A stretch of DNA of 64,000 nt from Mycobacterium sp. ELW1 (GTDB taxonomy: Bacteria; Actinomycetota; Actinomycetes; Mycobacteriales; Mycobacteriaceae), in assembly GCF_008329905.1 (NCBI RefSeq), contig NZ_CP032155.1, forward strand, positions 3,038,001-3,102,000. Reading direction: 5' to 3'. Below the pieces are notes generated by a model, which saw only the letters and a list, made by a program, of their open reading frames with translations, was not told the DNA's origin and did no database searches. Each line of letters begins with the position of its first letter. Positions within the stretch are counted from its first letter, which is position 1. Shown piece by piece: positions 36,671 through 45,528 of the stretch. Both the position numbers and the translations under genes were made by a program.

Positions 36671-38254
36671 CAGTTGACCCTTGCCGACATCCTCGAGCTG
36701 CCGTCGGTGCGCCGGGGCGATCCGGACGTGGTGTGCGCCGGACCGATGGACCAGCCGGTGCGCTGGGTGCACGTCAGCGATCTCGCCGACCTGTCCGGCC
36801 TGCTGACCGGCGGGGAGTTGGTGCTCACGACCGGCCAGGCATTGGCCGATCCGGAGCGCCGGGACGGCTATCTGCCCGGCCTCGCGAAGGCCGGTGCGGT
36901 GGGCGTGGTGATCGAGCTCGGACTGCACATCGACCGGCTTCCGGAGTCCGTGCGCGCCATCGGTTCGGCGCTGTCCCTGCCGGTGATCGTCCTGCACCGG
37001 ACGGTGCGCTTCATCGATGTCACGGAGGAGGTGCACCGCCGGATCGTCGCTGACCAGTACGCCGAAGTCGAGTACGCCCAACGGGTACACGAAGAGTTCA
37101 CCGCATTGAGCATGCGCCGCGCGTCGATCGACCAGATCGTCAGTGCGGCAGCTCAGATGCTCGACACACCCGTGGTGTTGGAAGACCTCAACCGTCAGGT
37201 GCTGGCGTTCGACGGCCGGGGCCTCTCGGCGGCGGCACTGCTGGTCGACTGGGAGCGGCGCTCGCGGCTGGCGAGTGGCGACGCCTGGACCGCGTGCCCG
37301 GTGGGCCCGCACCGCGAGGAGTGGGGCCGGTTGATCGCGCCGCGGATGGCTGCGGCCGACGGCCGGTCGGTGATGACGTTGGAGCGGGCGGCGCAGGCCT
37401 TGGCGTTGAACCGGATGGTCGAGCAGAATCGCAGCTCACTCGAACTGCGCGCGCAGAGCGGTCTCGTCGACGACCTGCGCCGCGGTCGCATCACCGATGA
37501 GGCCGAAGCCACCGCCCGTGCGCACGCGCTGGGGCTACGGCCGGCGCTGACGTATGTGCCGATGGCGGTGCGGCTGCGGGAGACCCCGGGCGCCGATCAG
37601 GTTGCGATCGCCCAGCGGCGGGTTCGCACACTGGACGCGATCATGCACACCGTGCGTGCGGCCGGCCACACCGGTTTGGCCGCCACCCGTGACGACGGGC
37701 AGATCGACGTGGTGTTGGCGCCGCAACGCACCAGCCGGGTGCCTGGATCGCTCGACACCGTGTTGGGCGACGTGTGTTCGGCTACCCGGCGCGCGGTCGC
37801 CCACCTCGACGGGGTGAGCGGATGCGCCATCGGGGTGGGGCCGGAGAACAGCCGGCTGGTCGACGCGGTGGGCGGTCTGCGCGAGGCAGGGCACGTTGCC
37901 GAGGTGGCGATGTCGATGCCCTTGCAGGACAAGCCGTTTCATCGGGCTTCGGATGTCCGGTTGCGCGGCCTGCTGTCGCTGATCCGTAGTGATCCTCGCG
38001 TGCAGGCGTTCGCCGAGACCGAACTGGCCGGGTTGCTGGCGCATCGCGCCAAGCATGGCGACGAGGCGTTCGACCTGCTGTGGCATTACCTGGCGGCGGG
38101 TGGCAACAAAGCCGAGCTCGCCAGGACACTGCACATGTCGCGGCCCACGCTGTACGCCCGGTTGGAGGCGCTGCAGCGGATCGTCGGACTCGACCTCGAC
38201 GACGCCGAGTCCAGGACGTCGTTGCAGGTGGCGATGTTGATCCTGAACGTCTAG
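36668..38254 (+). CDS. PucR family transcriptional regulator
   Basis: 528 residues. PucR N-terminal sensor domain about 1-125 (LTLADILELPSVRRG, LTGGELVLTTGQALAD); central GGDEF-like/PucR-2 region; C-terminal PucR-type HTH at about 465-520, with HYLAAGGNKAELARTLHMSR and PTLYARLEALQRIVGLDLDD. These activators respond to nitrogen-containing metabolites such as purines, proline or GABA. It faces the mmsA-aminotransferase operon across an 81-bp gap and so likely switches it on with the amino substrate. ATG 36668 is favoured over GTG 36662 by the -10 position. Confidence 0.9.
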   Translation: MQLTLADILELPSVRRGDPDVVCAGPMDQPVRWVHVSDLADLSGLLTGGELVLTTGQALADPERRDGYLPGLAKAGAVGVVIELGLHIDRLPESVRAIGSALSLPVIVLHRTVRFIDVTEEVHRRIVADQYAEVEYAQRVHEEFTALSMRRASIDQIVSAAAQMLDTPVVLEDLNRQVLAFDGRGLSAAALLVDWERRSRLASGDAWTACPVGPHREEWGRLIAPRMAAADGRSVMTLERAAQALALNRMVEQNRSSLELRAQSGLVDDLRRGRITDEAEATARAHALGLRPALTYVPMAVRLRETPGADQVAIAQRRVRTLDAIMHTVRAAGHTGLAATRDDGQIDVVLAPQRTSRVPGSLDTVLGDVCSATRRAVAHLDGVSGCAIGVGPENSRLVDAVGGLREAGHVAEVAMSMPLQDKPFHRASDVRLRGLLSLIRSDPRVQAFAETELAGLLAHRAKHGDEAFDLLWHYLAAGGNKAELARTLHMSRPTLYARLEALQRIVGLDLDDAESRTSLQVAMLILNV

Positions 38255-39078
38255 TCCGTCGTGGGATCTTCGGCGTCGCGACGCTCGTCCTTGAGCCGCT
38301 CTTTGCTCCGCAGGAGTCGCAGCAGCGTCACCAGCACCAGACCGCCGACGATATTGCCGACCAGCGTGTACCAGAACCACCCCAGCCAGTCCAGGTAGCC
38401 GAACGGCGCCTCGCCGGTCGCCAGGGCACCAAAGATCAACAGCGAGTCCAGGATCGAGTGGAACAGCTGCAGTCCGGCCAGCACGAACGCACCGGCCACC
38501 GCGGCCGCGATCTTGCCGGGTACCGAGTCGGTGCCGTGCTGCATGCGGGTCATCAACGTGATCACCATGCCGCCCAGCACCGCCAGCGACATCGTCTGCA
38601 CCGAGAGCGGTTCGCCGACGAAATGTTCTGCGGACTCGATGGTTTGGTCCTTGAGCTTGGGGAACGCCGCGATGATGAGCGCCATGATCACCCACCCGCC
38701 GACCAGGTTGGACACCAGCGTGCCGCTCCACAGCTTGGCCAGCTGGCCCACGCTGGCACGCTTGGCGGCCACCGTCGTGACGGGAACCAGGAATCCTTCG
38801 GTGAACAGCTCGCTTCGGCCGAGCAGCAGGGCCAGGAACCCGATCGAGAATGCCACTCCGGCGAGCAGCTGGTTGTGGGTCTCATGCAGAACGGACAGGT
38901 AGGCCAGCACCCCCACCGCGACCTCGGTACCGCCGAAGAATCCGGTGACCAGGACCTCACGCCAGCTGCGGTGCAGCCGCTGACCGCCCTCGTCGACCAT
39001 CCGGTTGAAGGCGGCTTCGAGTTCGTCCTCGATCGGGCTGTCTGAATCGCCCAGCTGGCGCTGGCTCGTTGAACTCAC
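38251..39078 (-). CDS. formate/nitrite transporter family channel
   Basis: 275 residues from GTG 39078. FNT-like membrane domain with six helices: WREVLVTGFFGGTEVAVGVL, LLAGVAFSIGFLALLLGRSE, LFTEGFLVPV, LWSGTLVSNLVGGWVI, and a final segment WFWYTLVGNIVGGLVLVTLL. Residues before about 35 and the charged C-terminus (SKERLKDERRDAEDPTTD) are cytoplasmic. Divergent members of this family are not all formate or nitrite channels; substrate is open. The frame is open upstream to 39168 but that stretch is unlike the family. Its end overlaps the pucR stop by 4 bp, convergent. Confidence 0.82.
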   Translation of the reverse strand: MSSTSQRQLGDSDSPIEDELEAAFNRMVDEGGQRLHRSWREVLVTGFFGGTEVAVGVLAYLSVLHETHNQLLAGVAFSIGFLALLLGRSELFTEGFLVPVTTVAAKRASVGQLAKLWSGTLVSNLVGGWVIMALIIAAFPKLKDQTIESAEHFVGEPLSVQTMSLAVLGGMVITLMTRMQHGTDSVPGKIAAAVAGAFVLAGLQLFHSILDSLLIFGALATGEAPFGYLDWLGWFWYTLVGNIVGGLVLVTLLRLLRSKERLKDERRDAEDPTTD

Positions 39079-39147
39079 GACCCCGTATACCCATCGGCGG
39101 CCAACCCGACACCGGACGCCGCTGAGCAATCGCTCAACGCACGCCAA

Positions 39148-39153
39148 TACACT
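39148..39153 (+). promoter_or_regulatory. -10 hexamer for the 39161 membrane-protein gene
   Basis: TACACT, 7 nt before the GTG at 39161, in the 82-bp space between this gene and the divergent FNT channel gene. Confidence 0.45.
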
Positions 39154-39160
39154 GGCCGCC

Positions 39161-39940
39161 GTGGGCATTCTCGTTGGCTTTGCGCCGTGGATCGTCTATT
39201 GGGTACTGGTGGGCAACGCGCCGTTCACGACGGCCGTCCTGGTGGCTCTCGCCGTCGCGATACTCGGGCTGGTGATGAGCCGCACCCGGAAGGTGGCCGG
39301 CCTGACCTTCGAAATCGGTTCTGTCGCAGCGTTCTTCGTGCTGACGGTGCTGACCTTCGCGGCAAGCCAAGCGTTCTTGGAGCAATGGATACTGCCGCTG
39401 AGCACCGCGGGCATCCTGCTCATCACACTGGTCGGGGCGCTGGCGGGCACGCCCTTCGTGCGGGACTTCGCCGCGGCCGGACGCTCCGAGGAGATCGTCA
39501 GCAGCGAGCTGTTCACGAAGATCACGTCGCTGCTGACCTGGATCTGGATCGCCGCTTTCGCGGGGATGACCGCGTCCTCGGCGATCCCGCCCATCGCCGC
39601 GAGCGACGCCACGATTCTCGACACCGCGAACCCGCTGTCCGTGCTGTGCTACTGGGTCATCCCGTTCGCGCTGCTGGGCCTGGCCGCGGTCGCCTCGCGG
39701 ATCCTGCCCGACACCATGGTTCTCAGCGACGACGTGGTGCGCGAGACGTCCTTCGTCGCGTACAGCGAAGCCGCGATCGACGAGCTGTACTACCTGGCTC
39801 AGGAGCACGCCAACCGCGAGGTCGGCGCGGGCAAGGAAGCCTACGACGTCAAAGTCGGCGGGATGGGGATGACGCTGACCGGCGACGACTGCCGCAAATC
39901 GTGGCCGTCGACGTATCGAGTGCGCGACCGCCGCCGCTGA
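39161..39940 (+). CDS. multi-span membrane protein of unknown function
   Basis: 259 residues from GTG 39161. Five to six hydrophobic segments: GILVGFAPWIVYWVLVG, TAVLVALAVAILGLVMS, VAAFFVLTVLTFAASQAFL, AGILLITLVGALAGTPF, SLLTWIWIAAFAGMTASSAI, VLCYWVIPFALLGLAAVASR. The C-terminal 70 residues are soluble (VAYSEAAIDELYYLAQEHAN) with VGGMGMTLTGDDC near the end. No domain recognised. The frame continues upstream to 39005 but runs over the divergent gene and has no family look. Confidence 0.75.
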   Translation: MGILVGFAPWIVYWVLVGNAPFTTAVLVALAVAILGLVMSRTRKVAGLTFEIGSVAAFFVLTVLTFAASQAFLEQWILPLSTAGILLITLVGALAGTPFVRDFAAAGRSEEIVSSELFTKITSLLTWIWIAAFAGMTASSAIPPIAASDATILDTANPLSVLCYWVIPFALLGLAAVASRILPDTMVLSDDVVRETSFVAYSEAAIDELYYLAQEHANREVGAGKEAYDVKVGGMGMTLTGDDCRKSWPSTYRVRDRRR

Positions 39941-40170
39941 GCAGTCGAGGCCGCGAGCGTCGTGAGTTGCTGACGCCGGTTCGGTGATCGCAACCGATCG
40001 GGCAAGGATGCACACCGCTTTGGACACCTTTGCGTCACGGATCGGCTAAAAGCCCTGCTCAGGCCGTGAGCGTGGTAACCGGCTGTCAGCTGATTGCGGT
40101 AGAAAGTGACAGAAGTGACCTCTGTGAAGAGGACGGAGCTTTGCTCAGAGGCGCCCGGAAGGTGGAAATC

Positions 40171-40665
40171 ATGATGAAGAAGCGCGTATATGCCCTGGCG
40201 ATCAGCCTGGTGATGCTGCTCGCCATTCCCGGCCTGCTCACCCCGACGGCGACCGCCGCTCCGGTGGGCCGCGATCAATACGTCAACCTGGTGATCCAGC
40301 GCGGGCTCGCCCAGCGGGGCGTGCCCTACGCCTGGGCCGGCGGCGACATCAACGGACCCACCCTGGGCAAAGGGCCGAGCGCGGCCGTCGTCGGCTTCGA
40401 CTCCTCGGGCCTGATCCAGTACATCTACGCCGGCGTGGGAGCCAAGCTGCCGCGTTCCTCGGGAGATATGTACAAGGTCGGCCAGCACGTCACCGCTGAC
40501 CAGGCGTTGCCGGGCGATCTGATCTTCTATGGGCCGGACGGCACCCAGAGCGTCGCGATGTTCCTGGGCAACAACCAGATGCTGGAAGTCACCGACACGG
40601 TCGTCGCGGTATCCGCGGTGCGGGCCAAAGACATGGCGCCCTACCTGGTCCGCGTCATCGCCTGA
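40171..40665 (+). CDS. ripD: RipD-like non-catalytic NlpC/P60 protein
   Basis: 164 residues. Signal peptide about 1-29 ending TATA-APVGRD. The NlpC/P60 domain fills the rest: RGLAQRGVPYAWAGGDINGP, KLPRSSGDMYKVGQ, LPGDLIFYGPDGTQ and APYLVRVIA. The catalytic Cys is Ser (GFDSSGLIQY, usually FDCSGL) and the His after GTQ is Ser (TQSVAMFLG). M. tuberculosis RipD (Rv1566c) likewise lost these residues and binds peptidoglycan without cutting. Here the C-terminal PVQQAP-type repeat tail of that protein is absent. ATG 40171 has a purine-rich GGTGGA site; ATG 40174 is equally possible. Confidence 0.88.
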   Translation: MMKKRVYALAISLVMLLAIPGLLTPTATAAPVGRDQYVNLVIQRGLAQRGVPYAWAGGDINGPTLGKGPSAAVVGFDSSGLIQYIYAGVGAKLPRSSGDMYKVGQHVTADQALPGDLIFYGPDGTQSVAMFLGNNQMLEVTDTVVAVSAVRAKDMAPYLVRVIA

Positions 40666-40692
40666 GTGTCACGCGGGGGCGTGCCGTTGACC

Positions 40693-40712
40693 CGCCGTGC
40701 AGATTCACGGCG
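40693..40712. terminator. stem-loop between convergent ripD and DUF4193 genes
   Basis: A 7-bp stem, CGCCGTG / CACGGCG, with a 6-nt loop, flanked by an outer pair GGGCGTG (40677-40683) / CACGCCC (40723-40729). No T-run. It probably helps both genes stop. Confidence 0.45.
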
Positions 40713-40760
40713 CGACGACGGACACGCCCACCGTCGAGCGAGACCGGGCAGGGCTGCGGG

Positions 40761-41051
40761 CTAGGCGCAGTCGGTGCAGACCAGGCTGGTGGCATCCGCC
40801 AGCCGGCTGCGGTGGTGAACCAGAAAGCAGCTGCTGCAGGTGAACTCGTCAGCCTGCTTGGGGATCACCCGAACCGTGAGCTCTTCGTCTGACAGGTCGG
40901 CACCGGGCAGCTCGAAGGAATCCGCCGCTTCCGCCTCGTCGATATCTATTACCGCTGTGGCCGTATCCTTGCGCCGTCCCGCCAAGTCCTCGAGAGACTC
41001 TTCCTCAGGCTCGGCCTGGGTGCGGCGGGGGGCGTCGTAATCAACCGTCAT
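40761..41051 (-). CDS. DUF4193 small zinc-ribbon-like protein
   Basis: 96 residues from ATG 41051 (MTVDYDAPRRTQAEPEEE). The N-terminal two thirds is very acidic (DIDEAEAADSFELPGADLSD). The C-terminal end has two Cys pairs, FTCSSCFLVHHRSRL and LVCTDCA, a zinc-ribbon pattern. This conserved actinobacterial family is of unknown function, though the acidic plus zinc-ribbon layout suggests contact with nucleic acid machinery (inference). Confidence 0.85.
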   Translation of the reverse strand: MTVDYDAPRRTQAEPEEESLEDLAGRRKDTATAVIDIDEAEAADSFELPGADLSDEELTVRVIPKQADEFTCSSCFLVHHRSRLADATSLVCTDCA

Positions 41052-41221
41052 GATCCGTGCCTTTCGTTTCCGCATTCGACGTCGCGTCAACGCGGTCGAA
41101 TGCGAGTTTGTTCCCGTAGCCGGTCTCTGCTAAACACCGTTGTTTCCGGCTGTCTGTGCGCTGGGTCCTGCCTTGCTGTGGCCTGCGGATTCGCCTGCCA
41201 TAGGCACGTAGAAAGCTGGGC

Positions 41222-42007
41222 TCAGGTTCGCCAGAGAGATTCCTGGGCGACGCTGGCGATCAGGGTACCGTCATCACGCTGAAATGAGCCGTGCGCCAAC
41301 CCCCGCGCGTCGCTGTGACTCACCGCGGTGGCGTCGTAGAGGTGCCACCGGTGCGGGTCGGACGGCCGGTGCAGCCACAGCGCGTGGTCGAGGCTGGCGG
41401 CTCCGCCCGGACCGGGGAATTCCGGGCCCGGCGGACGTGCCGAGGACACCATGCCCAGGTCCGAGATGAAGGTCAGTGCGCAGGCTCGCAGCAGGGGATC
41501 GTCCTCGACCGGTTCGCGGGTGCGGAACCAGAACGGCTGGGTGGGCCACTCGACGCGGCTCTGCGGACCCGGTGCGAGCCGGATGTCGAAGTGATCGGCC
41601 CACTCGACCGGCAGTCGTGTGAGAATCGTCGCCTCCGTCAGCGGCACCCGCGGCTCCTGCGGTAGCTGCCAGTCGGTGGTCGTCTCGGGTTGATGAAACG
41701 ACGCCAGCATTTCGAATATCGCGACACCGTCCTGCGTCGCGGTGACGCGGCGGGTGTTGAAAGAGCGGCCGTCGCGGGTGATCTCGACAGTGAAGTGGAT
41801 GTCGACGCCGATCCGGCCGCCCTTGATGAAGTAGGCGTGCAGCGACTGCGGCAGCCGGCCGGGTTCCACGGTGGCGCCCGCGGCCGCCAGCGCCTGGGCG
41901 GCGATCAACCCGCCGAAGAGCCGGGGACCCGCACCGTAGGACGCCGATGCGCGAAAAGTGTGCCCACTGCGGTCGAGTTGGACCAACTCGGCGATCCAGC
42001 TCGACAT
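41222..42007 (-). CDS. tesB: acyl-CoA thioesterase II (TesB-like)
   Basis: 261 residues from ATG 42007 (GAGGAG just upstream; an in-frame GTG at 42040 is less likely). Double hotdog fold: FGGLIAAQALAAAGATV, LHAYFIKGGRIGVDIHFTVE, RSFNTRRVTATQDGVAIFEM, and in the second half SLDHALWLHRPSDPHRWHLY with DARGLAHGSFQRDDGTLIAS. Hydrolyses acyl-CoA to free acid and CoA. Divergent from the FAAL gene with 59 bp between. Confidence 0.9.
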   Translation of the reverse strand: MSSWIAELVQLDRSGHTFRASASYGAGPRLFGGLIAAQALAAAGATVEPGRLPQSLHAYFIKGGRIGVDIHFTVEITRDGRSFNTRRVTATQDGVAIFEMLASFHQPETTTDWQLPQEPRVPLTEATILTRLPVEWADHFDIRLAPGPQSRVEWPTQPFWFRTREPVEDDPLLRACALTFISDLGMVSSARPPGPEFPGPGGAASLDHALWLHRPSDPHRWHLYDATAVSHSDARGLAHGSFQRDDGTLIASVAQESLWRT

Positions 42008-42054
42008 GCTCTCCTCGGGGGTCGTCGTCGAAAATCGCACTCACGATAGCGTCT

Positions 42055-42060
42055 TAGACT
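42055..42060 (+). promoter_or_regulatory. -10 hexamer for the FAAL gene
   Basis: TAGACT followed by 6 nt and then the ATG at 42067; leaderless arrangement. Confidence 0.55.
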
Positions 42061-42066
42061 CCTGGC

Positions 42067-43920
42067 ATGGACCGCGGCCATGTCGACGCACCAGAGGGCC
42101 TGCTTCGGATCGAAGACTGCTTGGACGCCGACGGAAACGTCGTATTGCCGGCGGGCGTGACGCTGATCTCGTTGATCGACCGCAACATCGCCAACGTCGG
42201 CGACACCGTGGCGTACCGCTACCTCGACTACAGCCGGTCGGCCGAACCGGTGGTCTTCGAGCTGACCTGGACTCAGCTCGGTCAGCGCCTGCGCGCGATC
42301 GCGGCCCACGTACAGCGCAGTGCTGCCCGCGGTGACCGGGTCGCGATATTGGCACCGCAGGGGCTGGACTACATCGCCGGTTTCTTCGCCGCGATCAAGG
42401 CGGGCACCATCGCTGTGCCGTTGTTCGCTCCCGAATTGCCCGGCCACGCCGAACGTCTCGACACCGCGCTCGCTGATTCGCGGCCCGCTCTGGTGCTCAC
42501 CACCGCAGCCGCCGCCGACAGCGTGCGCGGGTTTCTGGCCAAGCTACCGCCGGCCCGGCAGCCGCAGCTGATGATCATCGACGAGATTCCCGATTCCTCG
42601 GCCGCCGACTTCGTCGAGACCGTTGTCGACGTCGACGACGTGTCGCATCTGCAGTACACGTCGGGCTCGACCCGACCCCCGGCCGGCGTGGAGATCACCC
42701 ACCGGGCGGTCGGTACCAACCTGATCCAGATGATCCTGTCCATCGATCTGCTCGATCGAAATACCCACGGCGTCAGCTGGTTACCGCTCTACCACGATAT
42801 GGGCTTGTCGATGATCGGCTTCCCGACGGTGTACGGCGGACACTCCACACTGCTGTCACCCACCGCCTTCATCCGCAGGCCGCAACGCTGGATCCGGGCG
42901 CTCTCCGATGCGTCCCGGTACGGCCACGTCATCACCGCCGCACCGAATTTCGCGTACGAGTGGACCGCTGCGCGGGGCCTGCCCGACGCCGGGGACGGCA
43001 TCGATCTGAGCAACGTGGTGATGATCATCGGGTCCGAACCGGTGAGCGCCGACGCGATCGCCACGTTCTCCGAGGCCTTCGCACCCCATGGCCTGCCCCC
43101 GACGGCGTTCAAGCCGTCCTACGGCATCGCTGAGGCCACCTTGTTCGTCGCGACCATCGCACCGACCGCGCCGCCCACAGTGATTCGCCTGGACCGCGAG
43201 CGGTTGGCCGAGGGAGTGGCGCAGGAGGCCGACGACGGCGCGGACGCGATCACCCAGGTGTCGTGCGGCCAGGTGGCCCGCAGTCTGTGGGCGGCGATCG
43301 TCGACCCGGCGACCGGCGACGAGCTGCCCGACGGCAGGGTCGGCGAAATCTGGTTGCACGGCAACAATGTCGGCCGCGGCTATTGGGGCCAGCCGCAGGA
43401 GAGCCGCCGTGTCTTCGGTGCCCGGCTCGTCCGCCGGCGATCCGGGGACGGCCATGCCGGCAGCGTGCCCGTCGACGGCGCCTGGTTGCGCACCGGCGAC
43501 CTCGGCTTCTATCTCGGCGGCGAGCTCTACGTCGCCGGGCGCCTCGCCGACATCGTGGTGCTCGACGGCCGGACACTGTATCCGCACGACATCGAGAAAA
43601 CCGCCGCGGATTCCTCAGCACTCGTCCGGCACGGGTACGTGGCGGCGTTCACCCTTCCGAAGAACCAGATGCCTGGTGCGACAACACACGACACCACAGA
43701 ACAACTGGTGATCATCGCCGAACGCGCGGCCGGCACCAGTCGCAGCGACCCGGCAGCCGCGATCGCGGCGATCCGGTCGGCGGTGTTCGATCGTCACGGT
43801 ATCGAGGCCGCCGACGTGCGGCTGCTGCCTGCCGGCGCCATCCCGCGCACCACCAGCGGCAAACTGGCCCGGCGGGCCTGCCGCGCCGAATACCTTTCCG
43901 ATGCGCTGCGGGTGCGGTGA
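42067..43920 (+). CDS. fatty-acyl-AMP ligase (FAAL/FadD type)
   Basis: 617 residues, adenylate-forming enzyme. Core motifs: LQYTSGSTRPPAGVEITHRA (P-loop), SWLPLYHDMGLSMIGF, GSEPVSADAIATFSEAF, FKPSYGIAEATLFVA, GEIWLHGNNVGRGYWGQP and, at the end, GAIPRTTSGKLARRACR with the catalytic Lys. HDMGL and the sequence after SGST resemble the mycobacterial FAALs, which load fatty acids as acyl-AMP onto an ACP or polyketide synthase rather than onto CoA. No ACP or type I PKS is nearby. Leaderless ATG. The solute-binding protein gene begins 5 bp after the stop. Confidence 0.88.
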   Translation: MDRGHVDAPEGLLRIEDCLDADGNVVLPAGVTLISLIDRNIANVGDTVAYRYLDYSRSAEPVVFELTWTQLGQRLRAIAAHVQRSAARGDRVAILAPQGLDYIAGFFAAIKAGTIAVPLFAPELPGHAERLDTALADSRPALVLTTAAAADSVRGFLAKLPPARQPQLMIIDEIPDSSAADFVETVVDVDDVSHLQYTSGSTRPPAGVEITHRAVGTNLIQMILSIDLLDRNTHGVSWLPLYHDMGLSMIGFPTVYGGHSTLLSPTAFIRRPQRWIRALSDASRYGHVITAAPNFAYEWTAARGLPDAGDGIDLSNVVMIIGSEPVSADAIATFSEAFAPHGLPPTAFKPSYGIAEATLFVATIAPTAPPTVIRLDRERLAEGVAQEADDGADAITQVSCGQVARSLWAAIVDPATGDELPDGRVGEIWLHGNNVGRGYWGQPQESRRVFGARLVRRRSGDGHAGSVPVDGAWLRTGDLGFYLGGELYVAGRLADIVVLDGRTLYPHDIEKTAADSSALVRHGYVAAFTLPKNQMPGATTHDTTEQLVIIAERAAGTSRSDPAAAIAAIRSAVFDRHGIEAADVRLLPAGAIPRTTSGKLARRACRAEYLSDALRVR

Positions 43921-43924
43921 TCGT

Positions 43925-44713
43925 ATGCGGCCGTTGACCTTTGGCGCACTCGCCATTGCCGCGACGCTCACCGCGTGCGTCGCGCCGCCGGTCGCCTGGG
44001 CAGGCGGGCCGGCCGTCCTGAAGGTCTGCACCACCGGCGACTACCGGCCCCTGACCTACCGCGACCCGGCGACAGGACAGTACAGCGGGGTCGACATCGA
44101 CATGGCCGCCGACTTGGCCGCGCATCTCGGGCGCACTCCGGTGTTCGTGCCGACCACCTGGTCGACGCTGGTCGCGGACCTCACCTCACCGGGACGATGC
44201 GATATCGCGATGGGCGGCATCACCGACACCCCGGAGCGCCGCCGCGACGTCGACGTCACCCGGGCCTACCTGGCCGGCGGCAAGACCGCGCTGGTCCCGG
44301 CGGCCAACGCCGAGCGGCTGGTGACCATCGAGCAGATCAACCAGCCCGATGTGCGGGTCATCGAGAACATCGGCGGCACCAACGAACGTTTCGCCCGCAC
44401 TCACTTCCCCGACGCGCAGCTCACGATCTGGCCGGACAACACCACCATCTTCGATCAGCTCGCGACCGGCGGGGCCGACGTCATGGTCACCGACGCCATC
44501 GAAGCCATCTACCAGTCGTCGCTGCACCCCGAGTTGGTGGCCCAGCACCCCGCGGATCCCTTCACCTCCGAGGTCAAGGCCTACCTACTGCCCAAGGGCA
44601 GTCCCATCGCCGCTGCGACCGACGTCTGGCTCGTCGGCGCGCTCCACGACGGAACCTACGCCGACAGCTACCAACGGTGGCTGCACGCGCCGGCACCCGA
44701 CCCGCCCAGCTAG
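43925..44713 (+). CDS. extracellular solute-binding protein family 3 (PheC/ArtJ-like)
   Basis: 262 residues. Signal peptide with LAIAATLTACVAPPVAWAGG; the Cys at about residue 18 could be lipidated. The binding domain has VCTTGDYRPLTYRDP, YSGVDIDMAADLAAHLGRTP, DIAMGGITDTPERRRDV, RVIENIGGTNERFA and GGADVMVTDAIEAIYQS. It resembles periplasmic amino-acid binding proteins and the closely related cyclohexadienyl dehydratase (PheC), which evolved from them. No ABC permease or ATPase is nearby, favouring an enzyme or stand-alone binder. Starts 5 bp after the FAAL stop. Confidence 0.85.
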   Translation: MRPLTFGALAIAATLTACVAPPVAWAGGPAVLKVCTTGDYRPLTYRDPATGQYSGVDIDMAADLAAHLGRTPVFVPTTWSTLVADLTSPGRCDIAMGGITDTPERRRDVDVTRAYLAGGKTALVPAANAERLVTIEQINQPDVRVIENIGGTNERFARTHFPDAQLTIWPDNTTIFDQLATGGADVMVTDAIEAIYQSSLHPELVAQHPADPFTSEVKAYLLPKGSPIAAATDVWLVGALHDGTYADSYQRWLHAPAPDPPS

Positions 44714-44719
44714 GGCGGT

Positions 44720-45493
44720 TCAGCGGCCCTTCCACTGCGGCCTGCGCTTCTCCCGCCATGCCTGCAGGCCTTCGCCGACATCCTCGGTGGCGCCGGCGAC
44801 CTTGCGCATGACCTCGCCGAAACGCACCGACTCGATCCAGCCCATGTCGGCGGTCCGCCAGGCCACTTCCTTGGTGGCTCGCTGCGCCAGCGGCGCGGCT
44901 TCGGTCAGGGTTCTGGCCCAGGCCTGGGCTTCGGCCTGCAGGTCCTGGGGTTCGACGAGCTTCCACACCAGCCCGATCTCCTTGGCCCGCTCGGCGCTGA
45001 TGGGCTTGCCCGTGAGCAGCAGCTCCATGGCGTTGGCCCAGCCGACGCGGTGCGGCAACCGAATGGCGCCGACGATGGTCGGCATGCCCAGGGACACTTC
45101 GGGGAAGCTGAACGTGGCTTCGGTCGATGCGATCACAAAGTCGCAGAACAGGACCCCGGTGACTCCGTAGCCGACGCAGGGACCGTGCACGGCCGCGATC
45201 GTGGGTTTGAACAGTTCCATGCCGGACTCGAACGAATTGATCGTCGGCTTCTCCCAGAACGTCCCGCCGAAGGTGCCCACCGAGCCCTCGCCGTCTTTGA
45301 GGTCACCACCGGCGCAGAAGACGTCGCCGGTGGCGGTCAGAATCCCCACCCAGGCGTCCTCCTCGTCACGGAACCGATCCCATGCGGCGTTGATGCCCTG
45401 GCGGAGCGGGCCGTTGATGGCGTTGCGCGCTTCGGGCCGGTTGAGGGTGATCGTCGCGACGTGGTCTTCCAGTTGGTAGGTGACGAGGCTCAT
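44720..45493 (-). CDS. enoyl-CoA hydratase/isomerase family protein
   Basis: 257 residues, crotonase fold. Oxyanion-hole motifs are seen: NRPEARNAINGPLRQG, TATGDVFCAGGDLKDGEG and AVHGPCVGYGVTGVLFCDFV, then ATFSFPEVSLGMPTIVGAIR. In authentic hydratases two glutamates act; the one in the second motif lies in FPEVSLG (Glu kept), whereas the first usual Glu position in GPCVGYGVT reads Val. So hydration is not certain and isomerase or hydrolase activity is possible. ATG at 45493. Ends 6 bp from the convergent solute-binding gene. Confidence 0.88.
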   Translation of the reverse strand: MSLVTYQLEDHVATITLNRPEARNAINGPLRQGINAAWDRFRDEEDAWVGILTATGDVFCAGGDLKDGEGSVGTFGGTFWEKPTINSFESGMELFKPTIAAVHGPCVGYGVTGVLFCDFVIASTEATFSFPEVSLGMPTIVGAIRLPHRVGWANAMELLLTGKPISAERAKEIGLVWKLVEPQDLQAEAQAWARTLTEAAPLAQRATKEVAWRTADMGWIESVRFGEVMRKVAGATEDVGEGLQAWREKRRPQWKGR

Positions 45494-45528
45494 TGCTGCA
45501 CTGTAGTTTCGGGCCAGGCTCCTGACGC

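Noticed and set aside
39941..40170. Possible riboswitch upstream of ripD (c-di-AMP type occurs before some cell-wall hydrolase genes)
   Set aside because: I could not find the conserved pieces of that motif; only a weak CCTCTG/CAGAGG stem with a 21-nt loop (40119-40151).
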